From Mucilaginibacter sp. KACC 22773 (lineage in GTDB: Bacteria > Bacteroidota > Bacteroidia > Sphingobacteriales > Sphingobacteriaceae): a DNA stretch of 64,000 bases. The notes below the pieces were generated by a model, which saw only the letters and a program-made list of their open reading frames with translations, was not told where the DNA came from and did no database searches. The stretch spans positions 3,658,001 through 3,722,000 of the forward strand of contig NZ_CP117883.1 of NCBI RefSeq assembly GCF_028736215.1, read 5' to 3'. A program made the translations under genes and the position numbers. Positions within the stretch are counted from its first letter, which is position 1; every line of letters starts with the position of its first letter. Positions 41,654 to 50,460 of the stretch are shown here, in pieces.

Positions 41654-43111
41654 TCAGTTTGTAGTAGGTGTAAATTTTAGCGGGTTATCCGTTCGGAATG
41701 GCGTGGCAGGTAATCCGTTCTTATTATAAAAATTGGGCTGGGCCGATTCCGACCAGGCAAAACGCGCAGCTACAGGAGCATCTACGCCATCCGCCGAAAC
41801 CTCAATCGTAATACCTTTTATCACAGCCTTCGCCGGCACAAACTTTCCATCCTGACCGCATATCGTAAAATCGGCAAGTGGTTTGCCATCATGGCTAACC
41901 AATCCATTGCCGGTATAATTGAAGCTTAGGATGATCTTGCTGCCGCTGATCTTCATTCCCTTATACACAGGCCCGCAGAAAACAAGCTTCTTCTGCCCGT
42001 AGGTATTGGCTAAAGCCTGCAGTTCCAGCCTGCGGCCAACTTCCCACTTAAATGGGGGGTGAATATTTTTAAGGTCGTCGTTTAAATCGGTAGTGATGAT
42101 CATACCTGTATGCGGGATCTGTAAAGCCATGGTTTGGGCTTCTCTTAATTCGGGCTCGGTAAACTCAGTATGCAGCACCTGGTCTTTTGCTTGCGAATAA
42201 TAAAAGGGAGCTATCTGCACATAGTAAAATGGCAGGCTTTTGCTGTTCCAGCTTTTACGCCAGTTATTGATGAGCGCCTCCATTTTATAGGTGTAACTAA
42301 TGGTTTCGCCCAGGTAACAGTTGCTTTCGCCCTGGTACCATAAAAAACCTTTAAGCGCGAAAGGCGCCAGCGGCTGAATCATTTTGGCGTAGAATTTACC
42401 CGGATCGCCCTCAATTTTAATGTTATTGGCCTTAAAATACGGAATAGCATCAAAAGCTTCCTGCGGCGCCCATGGCTCAATGCGGCTGCCGCTTACTGCC
42501 GCTGAAATGATGCCGACAGGTACTTTCAGATCGTGATTCAGGTTTTTGGCGAAGAAATACCCCACCGCCGAAAAAGCACGCAAAGCTGAATCCTCTGCGA
42601 TGCTCCAGCCGGAATGGGTAGAATCGGGCTTTTGCAGGTTTTTTTGGGTGACCAAAAAGATCCTGATCTGTGGATTGTGGGCTCTATCCAGTTCATCAAC
42701 CGGTGAATTTGCTGTACTGGTATCGGGCTTTTTTACCTTGCTGTTCTTGCGCATTTCATACTGCATGTTCGACTGGCCCGAACACAGCCACACCTCACCT
42801 ACCAGGATATCTGTAAGCTTTATAGTATTGGTGCCCGTGATGATTAACGTGGATGGATTTGCCGAAGCAGGCATCGGTTTAAGCGTTACCATCCATTTAC
42901 CGGCATCATCAACAATAGTTGTTTTGGTTTGGCCGTTAAACTTAACTGTTACCTTTTCGCCAGCTTCGGCGGTACCCCAAATTGGAACAGGCTGATTGCG
43001 CTGCAATACCATGCCGTTGCCTAATATTTTAGGCAAAACAACCTGGGCTATGCTGCCTGTAAAACAGAAAAAACTCATAATCAAACAGCAAAATATCGCT
43101 CTGCTACCCAT
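41654..43111 (-). CDS. sialate O-acetylesterase-like SGNH esterase
   Basis: The 485-residue secreted enzyme has a signal peptide at 1-22. A beta domain (LPKILGNGMVLQRNQPVPIWGTAEAGEKVTVKFNG) precedes the SGNH core, which has nucleophile Ser in LCSGQSNMQYEM, WYQGESNCYLGETISYTYKMEALI, and FYYVQIAPFYYSQ. The catalytic His is probably in DDLKNIHPPFKWEVGRR. It is paralogous to the esterase at 13254-14678 and shares its NIHPP/TIHPP element. It should remove O-acetyl groups that block the glycosidases, for example on 2-O-methyl-fucose or aceric acid of RG-II (inference). It is tightly packed between the GH2 and propeller genes. Confidence 0.84.
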   Translation of the reverse strand: MGSRAIFCCLIMSFFCFTGSIAQVVLPKILGNGMVLQRNQPVPIWGTAEAGEKVTVKFNGQTKTTIVDDAGKWMVTLKPMPASANPSTLIITGTNTIKLTDILVGEVWLCSGQSNMQYEMRKNSKVKKPDTSTANSPVDELDRAHNPQIRIFLVTQKNLQKPDSTHSGWSIAEDSALRAFSAVGYFFAKNLNHDLKVPVGIISAAVSGSRIEPWAPQEAFDAIPYFKANNIKIEGDPGKFYAKMIQPLAPFALKGFLWYQGESNCYLGETISYTYKMEALINNWRKSWNSKSLPFYYVQIAPFYYSQAKDQVLHTEFTEPELREAQTMALQIPHTGMIITTDLNDDLKNIHPPFKWEVGRRLELQALANTYGQKKLVFCGPVYKGMKISGSKIILSFNYTGNGLVSHDGKPLADFTICGQDGKFVPAKAVIKGITIEVSADGVDAPVAARFAWSESAQPNFYNKNGLPATPFRTDNPLKFTPTTN

Positions 43112-43113
43112 TT

Positions 43114-44949
43114 TTAATAATTGCCTGTTTTAAATGATTTAATGTAATAAACCGCGGACCTGGTAGATTCCCCCGCTTTTGGCAGGTCGTAGTTTTGATC
43201 CGTTGGTGTGTCCGTGTCGGGGAAACGCCGTACCTCGCCTGTGCGGAAAACAACACGGTTAACGCTTAATACCGGGGCAAAAAATAATGCCGTCAGTACA
43301 TCTTTTCCGTTTACATTCATGGTATAAAAACGGGTATTGGTGTTTAGTTTCAGGATGACATGATAAGGCTTGCCTGCCTCATACTTCATAATGTTTTTAT
43401 CGCGGTATCCCGCCTTGGTCCTAAACTGCCCCGCCGAATCGAGCGTAAGCCTGATAGCAGCACTGCCCTTTTCATCCTGGAACTCTATATCCAACATTCC
43501 GGTATTATTTTGCCCGGGGATGATGGTAAAATCGGCCATTAACTTTTTAGATACAGGCACCACCCGTTCTGCTTTGGCATAATCAAAAGGGTCGCTATCC
43601 TTCAGGGTAAGGCTTTTTTCGCCGTCCGGGGCTTTTTCAATAGCCACAGGAGCCCATTGTGGGCTGTAAGTGTTCCACCGTTCCAGCTCTTTACCAGCGG
43701 GCATCTCATTAAATACTTCATTGGCATGTGCACCGGCTATTTCGGTTAGGGGTACAGGTGTTGATGATACCCAGATGTCTTCCTTATTCATGCTATAGGT
43801 TACCCACAGCTTATCATCTGGCGGTGTACCGTTGCCTTCTTCTATCCCGCGCACATATTGCGGCCCGTATGATTTATAAGCGCCGCCATACCGCATGGCC
43901 GAAATTTCGCCGTTAACCAGTAACAGATTTTTATAATTGAGCCCATCATCACTAACCGAAACAGCCAGCGGCCACCTGAATTCGGAAGGATTATAAACTG
44001 TTGCATATTTACCATCGGATGTGCGCTGCCCCCATATTTTGGCATTGCTGTTTACAAAGCGTGGCGCACGTGCAGCATTTGCAGGCCAGGTTTTACCATT
44101 ATCGGTACTGATGGCTGTCAGCGCGTATTTCCATAAGCCTACTACCCGGCCATCGGGCAGGTGGTAAAAATTGAAAGCCTTATAATCTTTATGCAACGGT
44201 ATTAAAGGATCTTTTTTATCGGTTTCTTCTACCCACTGCATCATCATTAATGGGTTAGCCATCAGCTCGTCGCAGGCCTGCACAAAACCTTTATCTTTAC
44301 TGGTTTTATAAAAGGGATAGCTTGTATTTTTTTCGTTCCATTTGGGGTTGTAATGGATAAAGTAGATGGGGCCATATTTTCCGTTTGGTAAAACCTCGCG
44401 CACCACACGCCCTATGCCCTGCCCATCATTGGGATCGTCGTGCCCATCCAGGCAAATTCCATAAAAGCCAAGTACCAGCAATCGTTTTGATTTGGCGGTA
44501 TAAAAACCCATACGCTGGTGCATTACCGAATACAGGTTATTTGCCACACCGGGATGCCCTTCTTTTGTAGTGCCATCGGGTATTTTGTAAGGTGGAAAAA
44601 CCAATGTTGGTTTCGACCAGTTTTGCCCGTCGGCAGATGTGACTACCAGTGTTTGACCGGGAGGCACGCTCTCGCCCACCTTATCGCTCAGGTACTCTAC
44701 ATAAAAAGTATTGTTCCAGTACGCCAGCATAGGCGCATGGTTATAAGTAAACCCAAAGCCATCGGCCAATTCCGGATGCTCCCGGTTGGCCCTGAATATC
44801 TGAATGCTGTGAACACCTATAGCCGGGCTTAACTGCCCGTGGTGATAATCGACATTTACTACCGTATTGCCGCTGTAGTGCACGGTATCCTGTGCCCTGG
44901 CGCAAAAAGCAATAATGGTAAAAAGTAATATATAGATAGTCCTATTCAT
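43114..44949 (-). CDS. BNR propeller + LamG-like beta-sandwich protein, possible novel sugar hydrolase
   Basis: The 611-residue secreted protein has a signal peptide at 1-19. Residues about 45-410 form a propeller (TYNHAPMLAYWNNTFYVEYLSD, VVTSADGQNWSKP, ISTDNGKTWP, VSVSDDGLNYKNL, DKLWVTYSMNKEDIWVSSTPVPL). Residues about 430-600 form a concanavalin/LamG-like sandwich (ADFTIIPGQNNTGMLDIEFQDEKGSAAIRLTLD, PYHVILKLNTNTRFYTMNVNGK). I do not recognise an assigned GH family with certainty. The plan is compatible with the propeller-type enzymes of RG-II loci. It overlaps the GH43-like gene by 4 bp, giving coupled translation. An exo-acting hydrolase on an acidic sugar such as Dha is a hypothesis. Confidence 0.65.
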   Translation of the reverse strand: MNRTIYILLFTIIAFCARAQDTVHYSGNTVVNVDYHHGQLSPAIGVHSIQIFRANREHPELADGFGFTYNHAPMLAYWNNTFYVEYLSDKVGESVPPGQTLVVTSADGQNWSKPTLVFPPYKIPDGTTKEGHPGVANNLYSVMHQRMGFYTAKSKRLLVLGFYGICLDGHDDPNDGQGIGRVVREVLPNGKYGPIYFIHYNPKWNEKNTSYPFYKTSKDKGFVQACDELMANPLMMMQWVEETDKKDPLIPLHKDYKAFNFYHLPDGRVVGLWKYALTAISTDNGKTWPANAARAPRFVNSNAKIWGQRTSDGKYATVYNPSEFRWPLAVSVSDDGLNYKNLLLVNGEISAMRYGGAYKSYGPQYVRGIEEGNGTPPDDKLWVTYSMNKEDIWVSSTPVPLTEIAGAHANEVFNEMPAGKELERWNTYSPQWAPVAIEKAPDGEKSLTLKDSDPFDYAKAERVVPVSKKLMADFTIIPGQNNTGMLDIEFQDEKGSAAIRLTLDSAGQFRTKAGYRDKNIMKYEAGKPYHVILKLNTNTRFYTMNVNGKDVLTALFFAPVLSVNRVVFRTGEVRRFPDTDTPTDQNYDLPKAGESTRSAVYYIKSFKTGNY

Positions 44950-45890
44950 TGCTGATGAGCTTTAACAGCTACCGAATCTTTTAACAGTAAGTTCAGTTGC
45001 TTTTGGGTTACTTTAAATATAGTTCCGTGTTTATGCCCTGTAGGCACATTTATGCTGTCGGCTATATCGGTAAAGGTTTTAAAATCGGTTGTGCGCATAG
45101 CGCCATATCTTTTTAACCGGTACGAATCGTAATAAATAAACCAGTTTTTACCGGTTTTGGTCATAGACGGACCTTCGCTGTACGTTTCGGTAAAGCGTTT
45201 GGTATAGTTGCTGTAAGGCCCCAGGGGATTATTACTAAAAGCTACCAGGATATTACGGTTAGGCCGGGTATTATCCTTCATTACCAGGATATAATCGTTT
45301 TTGCCCCGCTTTACAATTTCGGCGTCAATTACACTAAAGCCAGGATCCAGGAATAATTTGGTTGGTGCAAAAGTTTTAAAATCGGCAGTAGTGGTATAGT
45401 AAAGCCGGTGGTTATTGTTCTCGTCCTCCTGCCCTTTTGCAAAGCGATTTGGCACTGTTGATGCCCATACGATAATAAACCTGCCGGCCTCGTCGTCATA
45501 AAACAACTCCGGTGCCCAGGCATTTACTGCCGTCGGCTCGTACTCCATCACGTTAAGATGCTGCTGGGCCGACCAATGAATCAAATCTTTCGAACTGGCG
45601 TAGCCTATTCCCTTATCATCTTTCCAGCCGGTTGTCCATACCAGGTGGTAAACGCCATCGGGGCCCTGGGCGATGGATGGGTCGCGCATAATTTTTGGTT
45701 CACCGGCTTCGGGTTTTATAAATGTTCGGTTTAGGTCTGTCCAATGTATGGCATCATAACTGTACAACAAACGGAGCCCTTCATTTGCCGGTTCATGAAA
45801 CGACGTAAACATATACACGCTTTTACTCGCCTTGCATGATATTATAGCAGAAGCAAACAATAGTAATATATATGTAAATAGCCGTTTCAC
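44946..45890 (-). CDS. GH43-like five-bladed propeller lipoprotein
   Basis: The 314-residue protein begins with a lipoprotein signal (AIISC lipobox), so it is membrane-anchored. It has the GH43 fold with the pKa-modulating Asp in MRDPSIAQGPDGVYHLVWT and the general-acid Glu in AWAPELFYDDEAGRFIIVWAS. The usual N-terminal catalytic-base Asp is not obvious: the first blade reads SVYMFTSFHEPANEGLRLLYSYDAIHW. It could use another residue, belong to a divergent subfamily, or be a binding protein. GH43 members mostly remove L-arabinose or D-xylose/galactose. It is 18 bp from the GH140-like gene. Confidence 0.75.
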   Translation of the reverse strand: MKRLFTYILLLFASAIISCKASKSVYMFTSFHEPANEGLRLLYSYDAIHWTDLNRTFIKPEAGEPKIMRDPSIAQGPDGVYHLVWTTGWKDDKGIGYASSKDLIHWSAQQHLNVMEYEPTAVNAWAPELFYDDEAGRFIIVWASTVPNRFAKGQEDENNNHRLYYTTTADFKTFAPTKLFLDPGFSVIDAEIVKRGKNDYILVMKDNTRPNRNILVAFSNNPLGPYSNYTKRFTETYSEGPSMTKTGKNWFIYYDSYRLKRYGAMRTTDFKTFTDIADSINVPTGHKHGTIFKVTQKQLNLLLKDSVAVKAHQQ

Positions 45891-45908
45891 GTGTGGTTTT
45901 AATAGGTT

Positions 45909-47294
45909 TTATATGGAGTCGAGAATGAGCACCCAATCGTTGCCGTTTGCCTTCCTGCCGGGAGGATTAAATTTAAGTGTTTTTGCTTTTGCCATGGTCC
46001 CAATAGCTGTAACTTGTCCGTTACGGGGATTAAACCACGAAGCTTTTATTTTTGATCCAGCTAATTTTTCGGGATTGATGCTCATCTCTCTGCCCGTATA
46101 AGTATAAACAAATGCATAGTTTTTGCCCCGGGTAGCTATCAGCCTATTATATTTTTCGCCTTGCAGGCCTGCAATCAAATGCTGATCTGGTATACGGTCA
46201 AAGTAGGGTCGCGAAAGCATCAGCTTTTTCAGGTAGATCATTTGCCTGGCACCGGGATCGTTAATAGAGTTGTACCAATATCCTTTTGATCCATATGCGC
46301 TGCCTTTGTCTGTTGGTTTATGCATCTGCATCACATCGTTATCGCCGTAGGTGTACCCGCAACCACCGGCAAAAACCGACCAGTAACCGTAGCGCCTTAC
46401 ATCGGCGGCTGTCCACACAGGCAGTTTGATATCATGCAGCCCATGAGGGATTTTTTCGTAGGATGGCTCGGCATCCAGTGTAGGCTTTATGGGGAGCTTG
46501 GCATAATCTGCCTGCGCGTATTTCCAGTTGTCTTCACCATATTTGAGGTCCTTCTTTGAAGTATCCTGCGCATAGGTGCGATGACCGGATTGAAAGCAAT
46601 TGAAACTTAACCAGGACTGCTCATGAAACCAGGTAGATGATTGTGTACGACCGCGCGGGTGGTATGTAATCAGATGCGTTGTATCGAGGCTGCGCAGCGT
46701 GTTGCCAATAGCGTTCCATGTTTTCATCGAATCGGTGCCGGCTATATCGCCTCCGTTCATCCATATTATATTGGCGTGGCCGCTATACCTTTTGGCTAAA
46801 AACTCTGCATATGCTTTGGCCGCGGCCGGGCCTGTATGGTTCTCTTTTACTACCGATCCCCAAACAGGTACCAATGCAATGTACAGCCCCTTTTCGGCGG
46901 CCTTGCCTATTACCCAGTCGATATGGTCCCAGTAATCGTATTCATGAGCGTTACCAAAAGTACTGCCCGCTGTAATTTTGGGCATGGCCAAATTTTTGTT
47001 GACCAAAGCCGAGTCGCCATAGGCGTTTGTTTCTTTAATGCTATGCACTACCATAACCTGTATCACGTTAAACCCCTGCTTGCTCCGGGTATCCAGGTAT
47101 TGTTCAGTCTCCTCACGGTTCATTTTCGAGAAGAGCAGCCAGCCGGTATCGCCCAACCAGAAAAAAGGTTTGCCCGCTGCTGTAAAGTACCGTTGATTTG
47201 CCGCTATTTTTAAAACAGGCATAGCTGTTTCATTACTTTTGAACGAGAAAAGCAAACAAGAGATAACGCCAATTAAAACAGCCTTTTTTAACAT
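45909..47294 (-). CDS. GH140-like (DUF4038) hydrolase, candidate apiosidase
   Basis: The 461-residue secreted TIM-barrel protein opens with AANQRYFTAAGKPFFWLGDTGWLLFSKMNREETEQYLDTRSKQGFNVIQVM, the DUF4038 pattern. Asp183 in WMNGGDIAG and Glu276 in LDAEPSYE lie where the family's catalytic pair is expected. A C-terminal collagen-binding-like beta domain follows (NYAFVYTYTGREMSINPEKLAGSKIKASWFNPRNGQ). The founding GH140 enzyme cleaves D-apiose from the RG-II backbone. The presence of GH140 is one of the better pointers to RG-II. The alternative is an uncharacterised DUF4038 pectin hydrolase. Confidence 0.78.
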   Translation of the reverse strand: MLKKAVLIGVISCLLFSFKSNETAMPVLKIAANQRYFTAAGKPFFWLGDTGWLLFSKMNREETEQYLDTRSKQGFNVIQVMVVHSIKETNAYGDSALVNKNLAMPKITAGSTFGNAHEYDYWDHIDWVIGKAAEKGLYIALVPVWGSVVKENHTGPAAAKAYAEFLAKRYSGHANIIWMNGGDIAGTDSMKTWNAIGNTLRSLDTTHLITYHPRGRTQSSTWFHEQSWLSFNCFQSGHRTYAQDTSKKDLKYGEDNWKYAQADYAKLPIKPTLDAEPSYEKIPHGLHDIKLPVWTAADVRRYGYWSVFAGGCGYTYGDNDVMQMHKPTDKGSAYGSKGYWYNSINDPGARQMIYLKKLMLSRPYFDRIPDQHLIAGLQGEKYNRLIATRGKNYAFVYTYTGREMSINPEKLAGSKIKASWFNPRNGQVTAIGTMAKAKTLKFNPPGRKANGNDWVLILDSI

Positions 47295-47300
47295 AATTAT

Positions 47301-50300
47301 TTAGTTACGTGTTAGCCATAAAATGGCTGCACCAACGTTAGGGTTTTTTATTTCGGTTCCGTTACCTCCGTTTACCTCCTGGTCGCCCGGCAAGACCTGG
47401 CCGGTTTGGGGATCTATCCATTGCGCTTTATAAATGGTATTGGCAGGCAGATCCAAACGAACGGCCTTATCAGCATTGGTGTAAACAATGTATCCTTTGG
47501 CCGAACTTAATGCCCATTGGTCTTTTGGCGCACCGGGCAGTTCAGCAGACTTCATGCCGCTTGCCGCATTTAAAAACTGTTTATCTGTACCGGCCGGTAA
47601 TACAGGCAATGAGCCGCCGGCTATAAATACAGCCCAGCCAAAATGATCGTATCCATCGGCAGAAAACAGCACAGCTTTATCGGGATATTTAGTGCGGTAC
47701 TCATGTACGGCACGATAAACCTGCTCAAAAGATGTTGCTTTGGGTTTTAAAATGCGGGCCTGTTGGCGCGGGGCAAGGCTTTGGCCGCCAATGGGTTCAT
47801 ATGCCGCGCCGTTGGCCTGGTAATACCAGTAACGAATGTCGATCACATTGATAACCGATGCTTTTGAAGGATCGGCAAGGATGGCATCCTGCACATCCTT
47901 GGTGGCGCTAAGGCCAATAATTTCTTTGTGTTTACGGGTAGTTTCCCATTGCTTAACGGTTTCTACCCAAAACTGCATAAAATGGAGCGGGCCGGTGAAC
48001 TCAGCTCCAATCAACTGAATTACACCGTTATTGCCCGCAAAATTATCCATGCATTTGTTAATATAAGCCTGGTGAAACTTACGCCGCACAGGGTTAGTTT
48101 CATCATAAAACTGCTCGGCCATAAACTGGCGTTTATCACCCGCGTAAGGAACCGGTTCGGGGAAACCGCTACCGTTGATGTTGTTGGCAGTGCGCCATGG
48201 AAAATCGGTATAGTGTGCACCGGCTTCAATAATATTATGCTGAAAATAATTTTGATGTACCAGTACCAAACCTTTCTGATCGGCCAGGTCGGCAAATTGT
48301 TTTAAACGGCTCCAGTACCAGGTGTTGTATTTAGTGAGGTCGTATTTGCTTAAGCCATCGTAGGCTAACTCTTTACCGCTGCGGGCAAAAGGCAGTTCAT
48401 AAAATGGCGCCCAAACGTCGCCGTCCATCCTGCGGATGCGTTCATGATCATCGCGGCGGCGATCATACCATAAGCCATAATTATGCTCAAATGTTATAAT
48501 GTTGTCATGAAGCATCCAGCCAGCTACATCGTTTAAATCGTCGGTAAGTCCTGTCCCGGTCTGGCCGGGCACCCAACGGGCAATGGCCGGTTTGGCTTCC
48601 TTATCGGTATAATCGGGATGGACAGTGCCGTTCCACCAGGGTGTTTCAAAATGTTTACCTGCCAATACCGTGTTCCCACGTACCAGCCAGCCGTTAAGCA
48701 CCGTCATTTTTGGGGCCGGCGTGGCGCCAACTGACGGCTTATACCCTACCTGATCAATGTTTTTTATTCCTGTTGATGAAATATTGATGGGATTTCTTTT
48801 AGAGGCCTCATCAATCCATTCGTTAATGGTAACAGCTGGTTTCCTGGCGGCGGCCATTAATTCGGCCGCTTGCTCAACAGTAGGGCTGCTTGATGGTTCT
48901 GTAGCGGGATATAAAATATTGGACTGATTGCTTACATCTTTGTTTAGCCTATTGGCCAATTGGGCATAATAAAAGCTGCGTGGGTTAATAGAACTGTTTG
49001 ATTCTTCCCAATAGCCATCGCCGGCGAATTGAGCCCAGGTGCCAAAAGCCCAGTTTTGCGCTGTTGGCGGCTGATAGCAATCAACCCGGGCAGCAGTACA
49101 ATTCCAAAACAGGCTGTTTGCCGCATTCCATCCTGCTCCCTGCCCATCCTGGCCGCGGTTAAGGTAGCTTAAAGGTTGCCCATCTATATTGGCAATATCA
49201 AATAAAACACCTGAAGCCCAGCTATCTATACTGCCGCTAAAACTATTTGATTGAACCGCCATACATTGCACAAATGCATTAGGACCAGGCGCGCAATAAC
49301 CTGTGGCAAAATCGTGAAAGCCATTTTCGGTGTACAGGCGCTGAAACAGCGTTTGGCCGCCCATGGTTAAAAATGTATTTCGTCGCTGCCCGCCAATTTC
49401 TGATACCGGCGCCAATGATTTACAATCCTCAACAGTAATACGGTTACCGGTAGGCAAAACAAATACTGCCGAACCGGCAAAATGCCTGAATGTAACCTGC
49501 CTTACCCAGGCATCAGTAACATTTTCCATAGTTACAGCCATCCAGCGGTGCGCTTCATCTTTAGGGTTTGAGGGATCATAGGCCGACTGCAGTTCGAGGT
49601 TTTCGATACCAACCTGTGCGATGCGGCCTGGCCATGTGTAAGCTGATATAAGGCCCCCGCCAAACGCGCTATCTAAGGCAGTAGTAAGCGGAGCATCGAT
49701 GGTAATTGTATTACCATTAACTGCTGTTACCTTACGGTCCCAATAAATATCACGCTCGCCGGGTTTCCAGGCAAGCGTTGTTAAATCGCCACCAAAATGG
49801 TCGGTTTTTATCGTGTTTATCCAGGCTTGCGTGCTGGGGCGGTGTACCAGGATCATATCGCCCGCTTTAATTGCACCACCATCGGCAATATGGAAAACGG
49901 ATGCATTTACAGGCACGTAAGCGTCTGTAATTTTAATTTCTTTTGATGTTTGCCTGTCCTTAGTGCCGGCAACCCGGATGAATGTTTCCCTATCCGTACC
50001 GGCGGCAAACAATGTGGTACCGTTTGCGCCCATGCCGCTTCCGCGTAAAACCACACCCGAAGCTTTGATATTTAAACTACCCTTAACCTGATATACACCT
50101 TTGTTTAGCAATACCGCGCCACGGATTCCCTGTTTATCAGGCTGTAAAGCAGCTACGTAATCAATTGCCGACTGAATTCTGAGCGTTGCATCGCCGGGCT
50201 TTAGTGGCACTACAATGCGTACAGGCACATTAGGTATGGCCTGTTCAGAAGCCATATAGCCGCAGTATGAATAATCTGGAATACGGTCGCCATTAGGGGC

Positions 50301-50447
50301 TACTGCATAAACAAGCTTGCCCTTTTTTTCGGCAACAACAGGTGACTGTGGTTTGTTTTGTTTCTTTTTTTGAGCAAATAAGGAGGCATGCAAAAGCATA
50401 CCTCCAACCAACATAAATATAAACCTACTTACCCAAAATCTTAACAT
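47301..50447 (-). CDS. large beta-helix protein with C-terminal TIM-like region (DUF6298-like)
   Basis: The 1048-residue secreted protein has a signal peptide at about 1-26. Residues about 60-470 form a pectate-lyase-3-type beta-helix (GDATLRIQSAIDYVAAL, RGAVLLNKGVYQVKGSLNIKASGVVLRGSG, VTMENVTDAWVRQVTFRHFAGSAVFV, NRITVEDCKSLAPVSEIGGQRRNTF). Residues about 590-1048 carry a second unit (LHDNIITFEHNYGLWYDRRRDDHERIRRMDGDVWAPFYELPFARSG, GVIQLIGAEFTGPLHFMQFWVETVKQW, FSADGYDHFGWAVFIAGGS). The second unit recalls the barrel and C-terminal domain of DUF4038/GH140-like hydrolases and fits DUF6298. No activity is known to me. It lies next to PL1 and the GH140-like gene. Confidence 0.7.
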   Translation of the reverse strand: MLRFWVSRFIFMLVGGMLLHASLFAQKKKQNKPQSPVVAEKKGKLVYAVAPNGDRIPDYSYCGYMASEQAIPNVPVRIVVPLKPGDATLRIQSAIDYVAALQPDKQGIRGAVLLNKGVYQVKGSLNIKASGVVLRGSGMGANGTTLFAAGTDRETFIRVAGTKDRQTSKEIKITDAYVPVNASVFHIADGGAIKAGDMILVHRPSTQAWINTIKTDHFGGDLTTLAWKPGERDIYWDRKVTAVNGNTITIDAPLTTALDSAFGGGLISAYTWPGRIAQVGIENLELQSAYDPSNPKDEAHRWMAVTMENVTDAWVRQVTFRHFAGSAVFVLPTGNRITVEDCKSLAPVSEIGGQRRNTFLTMGGQTLFQRLYTENGFHDFATGYCAPGPNAFVQCMAVQSNSFSGSIDSWASGVLFDIANIDGQPLSYLNRGQDGQGAGWNAANSLFWNCTAARVDCYQPPTAQNWAFGTWAQFAGDGYWEESNSSINPRSFYYAQLANRLNKDVSNQSNILYPATEPSSSPTVEQAAELMAAARKPAVTINEWIDEASKRNPINISSTGIKNIDQVGYKPSVGATPAPKMTVLNGWLVRGNTVLAGKHFETPWWNGTVHPDYTDKEAKPAIARWVPGQTGTGLTDDLNDVAGWMLHDNIITFEHNYGLWYDRRRDDHERIRRMDGDVWAPFYELPFARSGKELAYDGLSKYDLTKYNTWYWSRLKQFADLADQKGLVLVHQNYFQHNIIEAGAHYTDFPWRTANNINGSGFPEPVPYAGDKRQFMAEQFYDETNPVRRKFHQAYINKCMDNFAGNNGVIQLIGAEFTGPLHFMQFWVETVKQWETTRKHKEIIGLSATKDVQDAILADPSKASVINVIDIRYWYYQANGAAYEPIGGQSLAPRQQARILKPKATSFEQVYRAVHEYRTKYPDKAVLFSADGYDHFGWAVFIAGGSLPVLPAGTDKQFLNAASGMKSAELPGAPKDQWALSSAKGYIVYTNADKAVRLDLPANTIYKAQWIDPQTGQVLPGDQEVNGGNGTEIKNPNVGAAILWLTRN

Positions 50448-50460
50448 TACTATATTATAA

